Shown here: positions 8,185-16,678 of the stretch, one piece after another | How positions within the stretch are numbered: the first letter of the stretch is position 1 | Layout: the number at the start of each line of letters is the position of its first letter | Source of the DNA: a virus | Strand: one strand, 5' to 3' | IMG/VR virus record: IMGVR_UViG_3300045579_000116 | Span: 1-33,850 of that record | DNA length: 33,850 nucleotides | The notes under the pieces: model-generated | Told to the model about the DNA's origin: nothing | Seen by the model: the letters and a program-made list of their open reading frames with translations, nothing else | The model's database searches: none | Translations under genes and position numbers: made by a program

Positions 8185-8504
8185 AACTGGCTTTTTCCAA
8201 CGCTTTGCTCCGCACCTTCAACCATGCTGCATCGACCATGGGCGCATCGGTGTTGCTCAACGGGGAAAGCGTGCAGGCTGTCGTCTCAAACTCTGAGTAC
8301 TACACGATCCCGGAGGAGACTGGGGTCAACAACGAGGGCAACCTCACGATCCGCATTTCTCGCGCATCGTTTGATGAGTTCGGTAAGGGTGGGGAGCCGA
8401 GGAGGAACCAGTTCACGATCGACGGGATGAAATACCGTGTGGTGAACGTAAAGAGTCTTCCGGAAAACCCCATTCTCGAGTTTGAAGTTAAGCAGGATTC
8501 ATGA
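8181..8504 (+). CDS. Putative head-tail connector / head closure protein
   Basis: 107 aa, mostly beta-type. The first 30 residues form a helix (NALLRTFNHAAST), followed by alternating hydrophobic strands: SVLLNGESVQAVVS, LTIRISRASFDEF, NQFTIDGMKYRVVNVKSL, PILEFEVKQ. This is the pattern of lambda FII or HK97 gp7-type closure proteins, where a small beta barrel binds below the portal and takes the tail. Size and position fit. It is coupled by ATGA to both neighbours. Confidence 0.6.
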   Translation: MKLAFSNALLRTFNHAASTMGASVLLNGESVQAVVSNSEYYTIPEETGVNNEGNLTIRISRASFDEFGKGGEPRRNQFTIDGMKYRVVNVKSLPENPILEFEVKQDS

Positions 8505-8929
8505 GCACCAACTTTCTCGCCGACGTCGCTGGTGGAGTCGTCGCCGCTGTCAAAGCGGATGACGACCTCGCGACGTTACAGGTGCTCGGTGCCGACACTG
8601 ACGAGCTACGCGAAACCGCATCCTTTTTCGTCGGCGTTGAGATCAACCGTGAACTCGTCGCTGGCTCACGAGTCTTCATCCTCGACGGCCAAGCCATCCT
8701 CCGCATCAACCGCTCCGCTTACACCGCGGACGAGGCCGGGCAAATCAAGCAGAACGTGCTGGCCGCGATGCTCAACCCCGTGGCCGATGGAGACTTTGAC
8801 CAGTTCTCTTTTGGGTCGGCCAAGGTGCTCGGGTTTGTGCTCGGGACGCAGAACACAACATTCGCCGAGGAGGTCCAGTTGGACACATTCGCTTTCAAAC
8901 TCTGGGCTTATCAACTCACTCAACAATAA
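8501..8929 (+). CDS. Putative tail terminator / completion protein
   Basis: 142 aa. It starts with a helical part (FLADVAGGVVAAVKAD), then alternating strands (SFFVGVEINREL, SRVFILDGQAILRINRSA) and a last segment containing TFAFKLWAYQL. Length and helix-plus-sheet layout resemble gpU/gpZ-type tail completion proteins, which cap the tail tube and join it to the head. The gene sits directly before the candidate tube proteins. No motif is decisive. Confidence 0.55.
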   Translation: MSTNFLADVAGGVVAAVKADDDLATLQVLGADTDELRETASFFVGVEINRELVAGSRVFILDGQAILRINRSAYTADEAGQIKQNVLAAMLNPVADGDFDQFSFGSAKVLGFVLGTQNTTFAEEVQLDTFAFKLWAYQLTQQ

Positions 8930-8933
8930 CGAC

Positions 8934-9260
8934 ATGGCAACCATCCACGACAATGGGCAGGACTATGGCACACTTGGAACGCTGCAAACCCAATCGGGGA
9001 TGCTCGTTACGCAGTACAACGCCAAGAAATCCTCCGCATCCAAAGAAATCATCGGGCCAACCGGGGACGTGCAGAGCGTCGCGCTGTACAACCTGAAAAC
9101 GGAAATCACCATCGACGGCTACATCAGCGGTTCCTTCACCGGAACCATTGGTAGTGCAGCCGGTTCCAACACGTTCATCGACTCCATCAACCGCTCGTTC
9201 TCAGCCGAGGACGTGGCGAAGCTCACGGTCTCGAAGACGCTCTACGCTGGATTGACCTAA
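8934..9260 (+). CDS. Small tail protein, paralogue 1 (candidate tube protein)
   Basis: 108 aa, rich in Thr, Ser, Gly and Ile, of beta type. It aligns with the protein of the next gene: SASKEIIGPTGDVQSVALYN against TSSKKEIPDGNGGFGAVVYF, and SAEDVAKLTVSK against SSEDLTKSNVQA near the C-terminus. This indicates an old tandem duplication. The pair takes the place of lambda V (tail tube), between terminator/completion and chaperone genes, so a tube or tube-adaptor role is possible, though each protein is short for that. There is no Shine-Dalgarno sequence; the leader reads actcaacaataacgac. Confidence 0.65.
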   Translation: MATIHDNGQDYGTLGTLQTQSGMLVTQYNAKKSSASKEIIGPTGDVQSVALYNLKTEITIDGYISGSFTGTIGSAAGSNTFIDSINRSFSAEDVAKLTVSKTLYAGLT

Positions 9261-9279
9261 TCTGAACCGACTCAAAATC

Positions 9280-9621
9280 ATGGCTGAAATCATAAAAGGC
9301 ACAGCGGTAACATTCGGCACCGGAGGGTCATCCGCGACGCTCCTGACCACCGCAACCGTCAACAAGACCTCATCGAAAAAGGAAATCCCTGACGGAAACG
9401 GGGGATTCGGAGCTGTCGTTTACTTCGCCGTTAAGGACGAGGTGAACTTTGAAACCTACGAAGCGACCTCGCCAAACGTTGGAGACACCGCAACGCTCCC
9501 GAGTCTCATCTCAGGCTTCGTGACTGGCGCGGTGTTCGTGACTTCATCGGAAGTCGTCGAATCCTCCGAGGATCTCACGAAGTCGAACGTGCAGGCGGTC
9601 GCTTACGACGGCATCTCTTAA
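9280..9621 (+). CDS. Small tail protein, paralogue 2 (candidate tube protein)
   Basis: 113 aa, a diverged copy of the preceding gene product with the same size, a KEI-x-G-x-G-x-V pattern near residue 35 and an SSEDL segment near the C-terminus. Strands are suggested by GAVVYFAVKDEVNFETYEA and ISGFVTGAVFVTSSEVV. Two copies may be the tail tube plus a minor variant at one end of the tail, or two unrelated-role structural proteins. There is no Shine-Dalgarno sequence before the ATG (gaaccgactcaaaatc). Confidence 0.65.
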   Translation: MAEIIKGTAVTFGTGGSSATLLTTATVNKTSSKKEIPDGNGGFGAVVYFAVKDEVNFETYEATSPNVGDTATLPSLISGFVTGAVFVTSSEVVESSEDLTKSNVQAVAYDGIS

Positions 9622-9699
9622 TCCATCAACCCCTGAGGAGTTTCCGGGAGCGTCGGGGCAAAGGCGCGTCTCCTTTCAAAACCGGATTCTTACCTTGTC

Positions 9700-10218
9700 A
9701 TGATCACCTCTTTTTACACCACGGGGAACCAGCGACTGGCCGTCGCACTGGCCACCATCGGGATTCCTCCGCACGCCGAGAACCCCGTCACTGTTGAGCG
9801 TCGAACGCTCCCAAACGGAGAAGCAGAAGTTCGCACGACCTTTCACTTCGAGGTCGCTGGAACGTGGAAGGGGTTCGGCGGAGAACCTCAGATCGCCATC
9901 AAAGCAGACGCAATCGCGAGCGCATACTTCGCTCTGACCAAAGGCAAAAGACCCGAGAACCTCGACTTCCGAATCCTCGCTGAACTGCAAATCATCCATG
10001 CGTGCCTAGAGGTTCGCGACGAAATCAACCGAGTACGAAAAGCCGCAAACCCTGAGCAGTCCTACATCGGCGTGGCGATCTGCGAGAACGCCACCACGCT
10101 CGCCTCATTCGTGAATGCCACTCACGAACTGACTCGTCAAAAGCTCCGCCGAGGAATCCTTTACGCTCCCACGGAGACGCTCCAAGACGCGCTCAAAACC
10201 TTTAAACATTTCGCCTAG
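9700..10218 (+). CDS. Hypothetical tail-region protein
   Basis: 172 aa, not recognised. The N-terminal third is beta-like and mentions no known motif (QRLAVALATIGIPPHAENPV, then TTFHFEVAG). The remainder is helical: ILAELQIIHACLEVRDEINR and NATTLASFVNATHELTRQKL, ending ETLQDALKTFKHFA. It follows a 78-base gap without an obvious promoter or Shine-Dalgarno sequence. Location before the chaperone gene suggests a tail assembly role, by context only. Confidence 0.6.
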   Translation: MITSFYTTGNQRLAVALATIGIPPHAENPVTVERRTLPNGEAEVRTTFHFEVAGTWKGFGGEPQIAIKADAIASAYFALTKGKRPENLDFRILAELQIIHACLEVRDEINRVRKAANPEQSYIGVAICENATTLASFVNATHELTRQKLRRGILYAPTETLQDALKTFKHFA

Positions 10219-10226
10219 CCATAACC

Positions 10227-10610
10227 ATGCTGACTGACATCCAACACCTCATCACGGGCACGTCCAACGCTGCCGCCACCGTGGCCGGAATCCCATGCCG
10301 ACCACTCACGCTCCAAACCTTCGCGCTGATGGAGTTGACGGGGAACGAACTCCTCACCGCACCGAGCACCCGCATGGCCGATGTCCTGGGGTTCATCTAC
10401 CTCCACTCGGCACCTCAAGAAAAGGTCGCCGAGGCAACTGCCGCTTATCTCGCCGGTGACAAGGCGCGGATCCTCAAAGAGTCGCTCAACCTTCCATCGA
10501 TCCCGCTCGCCGACTTGGCCGACATCGCTCGCCAGATCCGCGAGATGATCGAGCAAGCCACAGGTTCGCAAGTCGTCATCGAAGGGTCCGAGGCCACACC
10601 GGGAAACTGA
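10227..10610 (+). CDS. Tail assembly chaperone (G-like)
   Basis: 127 aa. It lies just before the tape measure region and ends in a programmed frameshift site, which is the hallmark of lambda G-type chaperones that coat the tape measure during tail assembly. The protein is helical with RPLTLQTFALMELTGNELL near residues 25-43, similar in style to other G proteins. Its last codons are CCG GGA AAC TGA: the bases GGGAAAC are in the right phase for slippage, directly before the stop. Most ribosomes would stop here and give the short form. Confidence 0.8.
   Translation: MLTDIQHLITGTSNAAATVAGIPCRPLTLQTFALMELTGNELLTAPSTRMADVLGFIYLHSAPQEKVAEATAAYLAGDKARILKESLNLPSIPLADLADIARQIREMIEQATGSQVVIEGSEATPGN
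10601..10607 (+). promoter_or_regulatory. -1 ribosomal frameshift slippery site GGGAAAC
   Basis: G GGA AAC in the reading frame of the chaperone gene, so both tRNAs can re-pair on GGG and AAA after a one-base backward slip. The zero-frame stop TGA (10608-10610) follows at once. The -1 frame is open to 10789 and has no stop upstream for at least 100 bases. lambda uses GGGAAAG at the same point between G and T. Confidence 0.88.
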
Positions 10611-10789
10611 GTCGGGCAGGGATGGTCGCTAAGTACATCCACCACTTCGCGAGTGCTTACGGATGGACTCCGAGCGAGATCCTTGCCCTTTCCATGCAGG
10701 ACGCAAACGCGTTGTTCGGGGCCTCACTTGAGGCTCAGGGTCATCGGATTAGGCCGATAGTGGATGACCCGCGCTTAAGTGACGCATGA
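10607..10789 (+). CDS. T-like frameshift extension of the tail chaperone (GT)
   Basis: Read after the -1 slip at GGGAAAC, this adds 60 residues (LSRAGMVAKYIHHFASAYGW onward, then TPSEILALSMQDANALFGAS) to the 127-residue chaperone, giving a 187-residue fusion. An ATG at 10622 could also start a free 55-aa protein, but there is no Shine-Dalgarno sequence and the lambda model favours fusion. In lambda, gpGT made in small amounts bridges tape measure and tube protein. The frame ends in a TGA that overlaps the next gene's ATG, so ribosomes that shift can couple into the next gene. Confidence 0.8.
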   Translation: MSRAGMVAKYIHHFASAYGWTPSEILALSMQDANALFGASLEAQGHRIRPIVDDPRLSDA

Positions 10790-11433
10790 AACTGACGCTC
10801 TCAATGGACCTCACGAACTTCAACCGAGTGCTCGGGATTTACATCCAGAACTCGCGGAAAGAGGTGAAGAGCATCGTCGGTAGGAAGTTTCGCGACGTCG
10901 TTCTCCGCGCTGGCAAGTTCCACATGGACACTCGGCCGGAGACGCTCCAAGCCATCGAGAGGCGAAAGAAGGACGGGAACCTGAGAATCTCCAAGCGCAT
11001 CATCGACCGCGTTGGTGCTCGCCGATCCAAACTCCAAGCCGAACTGGAAAAGCAAAAGAAGTACATCGGGAAGAAAGGAAAGCGGGGGGAAATGGCCGTA
11101 GTTAAAATGATGATGGCCGCCGCACAACTCCAACGCACGGTGCAGCAGGATCGCTGGGGCCTCGAGATCAAGCAGCGACAAGACGCAGCTGGTCGAGCAG
11201 GGGCGTGGGGCTGGCTAGTCAAAGGAGCCAAGTTTGACACCATCGAGTCAAAGCACCCCGCCGCAGTCGTTCGGAAGTTTGACGGGCTCCTTGAGACGTA
11301 CCTTGAGATTCAAAACAAGCGACCCGGGATCAGTTCGTTCGTCGACCGCAAAGGCTACATCGAAAAGGCGTTGGGCGCAGTGGCCGCAGATATGGCTGAG
11401 TACCTTTACCGCAAACTTGGAATCGCAATATGA
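10786..11433 (+). CDS. Hypothetical tail protein upstream of tape measure
   Basis: 215 aa, strongly basic in its middle (KLQAELEKQKKYIGKKGKRG). The first 45 residues (LTNFNRVLGIYIQNSRKEV, then RKFRDVVLRAGKF) resemble the start of HK97 gp10-like tail-completion proteins, a weak similarity. The rest includes a coiled-coil-like stretch with AAAQLQRTVQQ and a C-terminal helix. It is coupled by ATGA on both sides, to the chaperone frame and to the tape measure. Role is unknown. Confidence 0.6.
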   Translation: MKLTLSMDLTNFNRVLGIYIQNSRKEVKSIVGRKFRDVVLRAGKFHMDTRPETLQAIERRKKDGNLRISKRIIDRVGARRSKLQAELEKQKKYIGKKGKRGEMAVVKMMMAAAQLQRTVQQDRWGLEIKQRQDAAGRAGAWGWLVKGAKFDTIESKHPAAVVRKFDGLLETYLEIQNKRPGISSFVDRKGYIEKALGAVAADMAEYLYRKLGIAI

Positions 11434-13622
11434 GCACGGCCACAATCCGAATCGGCGCAGACACGAGCAACTTCAGGCAGGGGCTCACTCAGGCAGGGTC
11501 TCAGCTGCGATCATTCGCTGCTTCCGTCGCTTCCGTCGCCGGTGGGCAAGCTCTGTTCGCGGGATTGCAAGCTGGCATTGGTGCCGTCGGGAGTGCATTC
11601 CGCGCACTCGGTCAGACGTTCGCCGAGAGCATCTCGGTGGCTGGAGAGTTCGAGGCCGTGGTGGCTCAGTTCACCACATTTTATAAGTCCGCTGAGACAG
11701 CACAGGGGGCCGTGTCCGAGTTGGCAAAATACGCCGCAACAACGTCCTTCCAGTTGAGTGAGGTGGCCAATGCTGGCGCATCGCTCGCCGCCGCAAACGT
11801 ACCGGCCGAGCAACTGAAGGAGTCCATCCGAGTGATTGGGGACATCGCCGCCGCGACGAAAAAGCCGATGTCCGAGATCCTTCAGCCGTACGTCAAAACG
11901 CTCTCGGTCGGTAAGATGCAGACTGAGACTTTCCTTCAGTTCCTCGAGCGAGGGATTCCCATCGGCGAAGAGTTGAAAAAGGCTCTCAACCTCAGTGACG
12001 CTGGACTTCAGGAGGCACTGACGAAGAGCAAGATCTCAGCGCAGGACATGGTTAACGCGCTCCAAGCGATGACCACCACGGGCCTTTTCTCGGGTGCCGC
12101 AGCAAACCAAGGCCAGACGCTGAACGGGCTCATCTCGACTCTCAAAGACAACGTGGAGGAGGTAAAGCGGAACCTCGGCCTCGCAGCGTCGGAGGGGCTC
12201 AAACCCCTCATCGAGTTTGCTCAAAATCTCGTCGGCAAGTTCGCGCCAATCGGAACCGCTCTCGGCAACATCTTCTCAACCGCGACGAAGAAGGCTCTAC
12301 AGTTCTCAAGCGACTTCAGCGCAGGCTTCGGTCGGGCCGTCGACACAGCGGTGCGAGCGTTCCAAATCATCGAGGGAGCCATTCAAAACGGCACCCTCTG
12401 GGACATCCTCACGGTCTCTGGCAAACTTGCATTTGCTGAAGTGCAAGCATTCGGAATTCGGGCTCTCGAAGGCATCACGGAGGTGTTTTCCGGTGCCGAT
12501 CTCATCGGGGCTCTCGCTCCAGTGGCCGACTCGTTTATTGACCGGATCATCAATGCGGGCCCTGCCATTGGTGCCGCTCTCGAGTCTCCGCTCGGGCAGG
12601 CATTCATCCGCGCAGTCGATGCGTTTGCGTCCTACCTCAAGCAGCAAATCGGTTTTGCCGTTGCCGGTCTCGCTGACATCGTGCTTCCGAGTTTTATCTC
12701 GCCAACGCAAAACGAGACAACAGGCCGAGGGATGCGGATGGGTGGCCTCGGGCTCGAGGGGCCGATTGGGTTTGCCTCCGGTGGCGTCACCTCGGCGCAG
12801 GCCGGTGAGATGCTCGCAGCACAGGCCGCAGGCTACCCGACCCCACTCACCCCGGGCGAGGTACGCGAGACGTTCGCAAACGGGAAGCGCATCACGTACA
12901 ACACCAAAGAGTCGTTTTCCAACGGTGTCATCGTGCCTCCGAGCAACGCTGACGCTTACGCCGAGGGGACACCAGGACAAGGAGTGATCGCCGCATTCGA
13001 ACGAGGATTCAGCCGTCAGACAGCAGCGACCGAGAAACTCCAAGTTCAGAACGAGCGACTCAGAGCCGAGTTGGCCAAGCTCACCGAGGCCGCACTCCGA
13101 AACGCAACAGCCATCCGTGAGCAGTCCAGCACACTCAAAAACCAGACGGAGTTGACCGCAAAGACTGCTCAGGCAGAGGAGAAGAAAAGCAAGGCGACCA
13201 AGACCGGAGACTTCTTCACCTCGCTCGAGAAAATCGGAGGGGGCCGACGGATGATGAACCTTGCACCTCGGGGCGAGATGATCGGGATCGAAGGCAGAGC
13301 ACCCGGACTTCGAGGGGCTGGAGATCTGGGCGGAGGATTCGCAGCATCACCGGCATTCCTTGCCGCGAAGAAACGCGAGGAGATCGCCAAGATTCCAGTT
13401 CAAGGACCACCCGCCGAGGAGTTCTTCCGGATCCAGCGTGAGAACCTCAAACAGGCCACCGACATCGTGGCCGAGCCGTTCCCGCTCCCCATTCCCGGGG
13501 GCGACAAAACAGATCCTGTCATCCGTTCAATCCAAATCTGGCAGCAAGCGGTCACCGGCAAGCTCGACAACGTGGTGAGCGCAATCTCGAAGCAGGGTTC
13601 TCTCAACGTGGCCGTGGTATGA
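11430..13622 (+). CDS. Tape measure protein
   Basis: 730 aa, the longest protein of the tail-building group, directly after the chaperones. It sets tail length and is ejected with the DNA. The N-terminus reads IRIGADTSNFRQGLTQAGSQ, a common tape-measure opening. Residues 30-90 and 270-460 are helical with long hydrophobic stretches (LIEFAQNLVGKFAPIGTALG; LADIVLPSFI). The segment TFLQFLERGIPIGEELKKAL matches the conserved part of phage tail tape-measure domains. At the usual about 1.5 angstrom per residue the tail would be near 110 nm; this is an estimate from the family rule. It is coupled by ATGA at both ends. Confidence 0.88.
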   Translation: MSTATIRIGADTSNFRQGLTQAGSQLRSFAASVASVAGGQALFAGLQAGIGAVGSAFRALGQTFAESISVAGEFEAVVAQFTTFYKSAETAQGAVSELAKYAATTSFQLSEVANAGASLAAANVPAEQLKESIRVIGDIAAATKKPMSEILQPYVKTLSVGKMQTETFLQFLERGIPIGEELKKALNLSDAGLQEALTKSKISAQDMVNALQAMTTTGLFSGAAANQGQTLNGLISTLKDNVEEVKRNLGLAASEGLKPLIEFAQNLVGKFAPIGTALGNIFSTATKKALQFSSDFSAGFGRAVDTAVRAFQIIEGAIQNGTLWDILTVSGKLAFAEVQAFGIRALEGITEVFSGADLIGALAPVADSFIDRIINAGPAIGAALESPLGQAFIRAVDAFASYLKQQIGFAVAGLADIVLPSFISPTQNETTGRGMRMGGLGLEGPIGFASGGVTSAQAGEMLAAQAAGYPTPLTPGEVRETFANGKRITYNTKESFSNGVIVPPSNADAYAEGTPGQGVIAAFERGFSRQTAATEKLQVQNERLRAELAKLTEAALRNATAIREQSSTLKNQTELTAKTAQAEEKKSKATKTGDFFTSLEKIGGGRRMMNLAPRGEMIGIEGRAPGLRGAGDLGGGFAASPAFLAAKKREEIAKIPVQGPPAEEFFRIQRENLKQATDIVAEPFPLPIPGGDKTDPVIRSIQIWQQAVTGKLDNVVSAISKQGSLNVAVV

Positions 13623-14266
13623 GTCTCAACACCGAGTTTCCCATCTCTGCACAGGTCGACGAGCAAGGTGCCATCGAGGTTGTTTTCCGCACCCGCTACG
13701 CACGCACGGGGCCGAACACGGAGCCGTACGAGTGGCCAGCAACGAAGACCCTCGGCTCGGTCCAGCTGGCGTTCGTGGGGTCGAAGGAAAACGTCGAGAT
13801 GCTGAGTGACAGCCTCGGAACCTCGGAGGGAACTTACAGAGGTGCCGCGTTCACCAAGAACTTCGTGACCGTCGAGGGGACAATCTCCAACGAACCCATC
13901 ACCGCACACCCAGACTTCACCACATGGGCGGGAGATGCTGAGACGCCTAACACGAGCAACGCAATCTGGGAGGACTACGACGGAGCGAAACGGTTCGTTC
14001 AGTTCCGCGATGACTTCGAGTTGGCTGGCATCACCACCTACCTCGCTCCGCAGTGGACATTTAACCTAACGTGGATGGCCATCAACGCGGACGACGCGAC
14101 GGTTCCGGGGCAGGTCTACGCGCTGCCACCCATTCCCAACTTCGCGATGTTCAACAACCTCTCACTCCTCGGGACTTCCGTCTCGCAGGAGCAAAACGGG
14201 GCCTCTTGGAAAATCACCGCTCAACTTCTCGGCGCACCAGCATGGTCGTCCGACATTTACACTTAA
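13619..14266 (+). CDS. Distal tail protein, paralogue 1
   Basis: 215 aa, not recognised by family. It aligns with the next gene product along its length: both have EPITAxPxF, then AGxxExPNxxNAxW, KRFVxF, and a C-terminal ending in WSSDIYT or WSSLIYS. The composition is beta-rich with many aromatic residues. Position directly after the tape measure is where lambda M/L or distal tail (Dit) proteins are found, so a tail-tip hub role is likely but inferred. ATGA coupling joins it to the tape measure. Confidence 0.65.
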   Translation: MSLNTEFPISAQVDEQGAIEVVFRTRYARTGPNTEPYEWPATKTLGSVQLAFVGSKENVEMLSDSLGTSEGTYRGAAFTKNFVTVEGTISNEPITAHPDFTTWAGDAETPNTSNAIWEDYDGAKRFVQFRDDFELAGITTYLAPQWTFNLTWMAINADDATVPGQVYALPPIPNFAMFNNLSLLGTSVSQEQNGASWKITAQLLGAPAWSSDIYT

Positions 14267-14267
14267 A

Positions 14268-14972
14268 ATGTCCCGAATCTTCAAAGGCGAAACCGCCGTT
14301 AAAACCTCGCACTCGTTTGACACTGACGAGTGGGGAAACGTCATCCAGACCTCGGTCCACATCTTCAAGGACAACCAAATCAACACCATCCTGAGCCCAA
14401 CTGGTTTACCGGACATGGGCGCAGACACGCAGCGGACCATCATCTCGCGCTCGATGACGTTCGACGAGGGATCGCAAACCACAACTCTCGAGCAAAGGAG
14501 CATATATGCCTACGCATCAGCCGCGAAGAAACGGTTGAGCATCGATGCCAACAGCGGGACCGAACCGATCACCGCCAACCCGAGATTCCAAGACCTCGCA
14601 GGGACACCCGAGAACCCGAACGAAACCAACGCTTTATGGGTCGCCTCGAACGACACCGAGTCGACCAAGCGATTCGTTGAGTTCAAGAAGCCGGGATTGG
14701 TTGGCGTTTCAAACTACATCGCTGGAAATGGCTGCACCCTCAAAGTGACCTACTTTGACATATGGGGAGCGTTTGCACTGCTGGTAAACGACATCGGGAA
14801 AATCTCGTTTCCACCCGTCGCAATCTGGGGCAGCACTCAATCGTGGCTCCTCGCTGGAGCAACCGCAGAGCCGTTTGGGGATCGGTGGAAAATCACGCTC
14901 ATGTATCGCAACGCATCGGCGAACTACGGGCAATACACCGGCGCGGGATGGTCGTCCCTCATCTATTCATGA
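14268..14972 (+). CDS. Distal tail protein, paralogue 2
   Basis: 234 aa, a clear paralogue of the preceding protein (shared EPITANPRF, NETNALW and TKRFVEF blocks and a matching C-terminal WKIT and WSSxIY). The copy adds a longer N-terminal section (MSRIFKGETAVKTSHSFDTD onward). Two stacked rings of related proteins, or a ring and a fibre adaptor, would be one explanation for keeping both. The TGA overlaps the next ATG. Confidence 0.65.
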   Translation: MSRIFKGETAVKTSHSFDTDEWGNVIQTSVHIFKDNQINTILSPTGLPDMGADTQRTIISRSMTFDEGSQTTTLEQRSIYAYASAAKKRLSIDANSGTEPITANPRFQDLAGTPENPNETNALWVASNDTESTKRFVEFKKPGLVGVSNYIAGNGCTLKVTYFDIWGAFALLVNDIGKISFPPVAIWGSTQSWLLAGATAEPFGDRWKITLMYRNASANYGQYTGAGWSSLIYS

Positions 14973-16099
14973 TCCCGACGGTCACAACACCGGGTCCCAT
15001 CGGACGCACACTCTCGGCCATTCGCCGTGAGTTGGTCCGATTGCAGGTGCAAAAGACCAAAGACTTCTCCGCCAACGAAACGCCGAGGGGCACGTTTCTC
15101 ACTGTCGCCCCACCGAGGACAATCACACAAGGGGAGCCACAGGGCCCACGCTATCAGCCGTTTCTGAGTGAGGGATCCACTCGCTATTTCGTGACTCCGT
15201 GGCCGTACGGACTCGTTGGACCGATCATCCAAATCGGGGACCGTCAATATCGTGGGTTCGCTTTGAGCGGAGGATCCAAGCGCATCGTGGCCACCGTGAT
15301 GCTCCGAGCAACCGCAACGCGCAACGCCGCAGTGGATTACGACCCCGAGAACTCCAATCCGGAAACTTACGCGATCCTCAATTCGATCTACCTGATCCAC
15401 ACAGAGGATGTCAGTTTCGGCACCAGACAGACATCGTTCGACCCGCTGACGGGCTTTCAAGGGCTCAACTTCGGAGGGCAGAACTGGTTTTTTCCGGTCA
15501 AGCTGGTCGACTCTTGGAACGAACCGGCCTCTCGCATCTCCGCCGATGATGTCGTCCAAAGTGGAGATCGGAAGATCCCACTTGAGCCGGGCGAGCAGGA
15601 CAACCCGTGGTATCCGACCGAGTTCGTCAAAGAGTACGAGGTCGACGTTCTGGTCGGATTCATTCACCAGACGGGCACTGTGGGCTCAACGAGCGGCTAC
15701 GTCCTCGATGGATTCGGGAGCGACATGGCAGCGATGCCGGAGGAAACCGAAATCACGGGAGGAAAGGACTTCCTCAACGATCAACCATACCCGCGCTGGC
15801 ACGCCGAGGTTGAGCTTCAGGCGCGGGTGACGGTGCCAAGTTGTGATCCTGAGGAGACGTTTGCAAAACCCGTCGAGGAGTTTGGATTCATGCTCAGAAA
15901 TCGCGATGAGAATGGCTACATCCCGGGGAGTGAATACCCTGGGAGTGATGAGACGCATCCACTCCGCAACAACTACCAGCGACAATCCGCTTTCATGCTT
16001 CCGCTTTTGGGAGGCGGGACCGGCGGGACCGGAATCCCATCGAGTTTCCGAGGGGAGACAGCGACCAACGACCTAAGAGAAATCCCATCATGCCTGTGA
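14969..16099 (+). CDS. Hypothetical tail-tip structural protein
   Basis: 376 aa from the coupled ATG at 14969. Not recognised. An N-terminal helix (RTLSAIRRELVRLQVQKTKD) is followed by a long polar, aromatic, beta-type body (YFVTPWPYGLVGPIIQIGDR, QTSFDPLTGFQGLNFGGQNW). Near the C-terminus is a Gly-rich turn (LLGGGTGGTGIPSS). It is likely a virion protein from its place between the tail tip and fibre genes. The last 10 bases overlap the next gene. Confidence 0.6.
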   Translation: MIPTVTTPGPIGRTLSAIRRELVRLQVQKTKDFSANETPRGTFLTVAPPRTITQGEPQGPRYQPFLSEGSTRYFVTPWPYGLVGPIIQIGDRQYRGFALSGGSKRIVATVMLRATATRNAAVDYDPENSNPETYAILNSIYLIHTEDVSFGTRQTSFDPLTGFQGLNFGGQNWFFPVKLVDSWNEPASRISADDVVQSGDRKIPLEPGEQDNPWYPTEFVKEYEVDVLVGFIHQTGTVGSTSGYVLDGFGSDMAAMPEETEITGGKDFLNDQPYPRWHAEVELQARVTVPSCDPEETFAKPVEEFGFMLRNRDENGYIPGSEYPGSDETHPLRNNYQRQSAFMLPLLGGGTGGTGIPSSFRGETATNDLREIPSCL

Positions 16100-16653
16100 T
16101 CCCACGTCTCAAAAGCGGTGGCCAGTTGGCCTCTGCCATCAACGCCATCATCGACTACCTGCCGCGGTTGGCCATCCAGTCGACCCCTGACATCACCGCG
16201 ACCGTCACCCCGCGTGGCCAGCTGGTCTCGCTAAAGAACCGTCGGACGACGCAGACAGGGGCACCATCGGCAACAACGAACTTCCCATTCAAGGCGACCA
16301 TCAGAGCCGACAATCCCGGATCGCCGAGTCCGACTTACAAAGTGTTTGTGCGATGGGGAACGGTAAACGGGCAGAGCGTCATGACTTACCCCGAAGAGGA
16401 AGTCGGGACAGCCGCTGACGGCAAGCGGGTCGTGCTCAACGTGGTCGGCAATTTCTCCTCGACGACATCAACGGGCATCTCCAACCCATCTCTCGCCATC
16501 GAGGACACCAGTGCTCTACTGGTGGCCGGTGAGGTCGGGGGGGCCATCAACTACAAAATCGTGCTGGCCTATATCATGGAGGAGGAGGATGGGACCTTCA
16601 CCGTTTCGCAGCAAACGGGGGGGCATCAAATCATCGGACTTTACGGGGCGTGA
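16090..16653 (+). CDS. Hypothetical virion/tail-tip protein
   Basis: 187 aa, not recognised. After a short N-terminal helix (SGGQLASAINAIIDYLPR) the protein is beta-rich, with strands such as YKVFVRWGTV, GKRVVLNVVGNF and YKIVLAYIMEE. This layout, a helical anchor followed by a beta sandwich, is common in small fibre or tail-tip proteins. It overlaps the preceding gene by 10 bases. Confidence 0.6.
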   Translation: MPVIPRLKSGGQLASAINAIIDYLPRLAIQSTPDITATVTPRGQLVSLKNRRTTQTGAPSATTNFPFKATIRADNPGSPSPTYKVFVRWGTVNGQSVMTYPEEEVGTAADGKRVVLNVVGNFSSTTSTGISNPSLAIEDTSALLVAGEVGGAINYKIVLAYIMEEEDGTFTVSQQTGGHQIIGLYGA

Positions 16654-16678
16654 CGGTTGATGACGGGCGCATGATTGA

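Noticed and set aside
9622-9699. Possible terminator in the 78-base gap (AGGAG ... CTCCT)
   Set aside because: Only five pairs with a loop of more than 25 bases and no T run.
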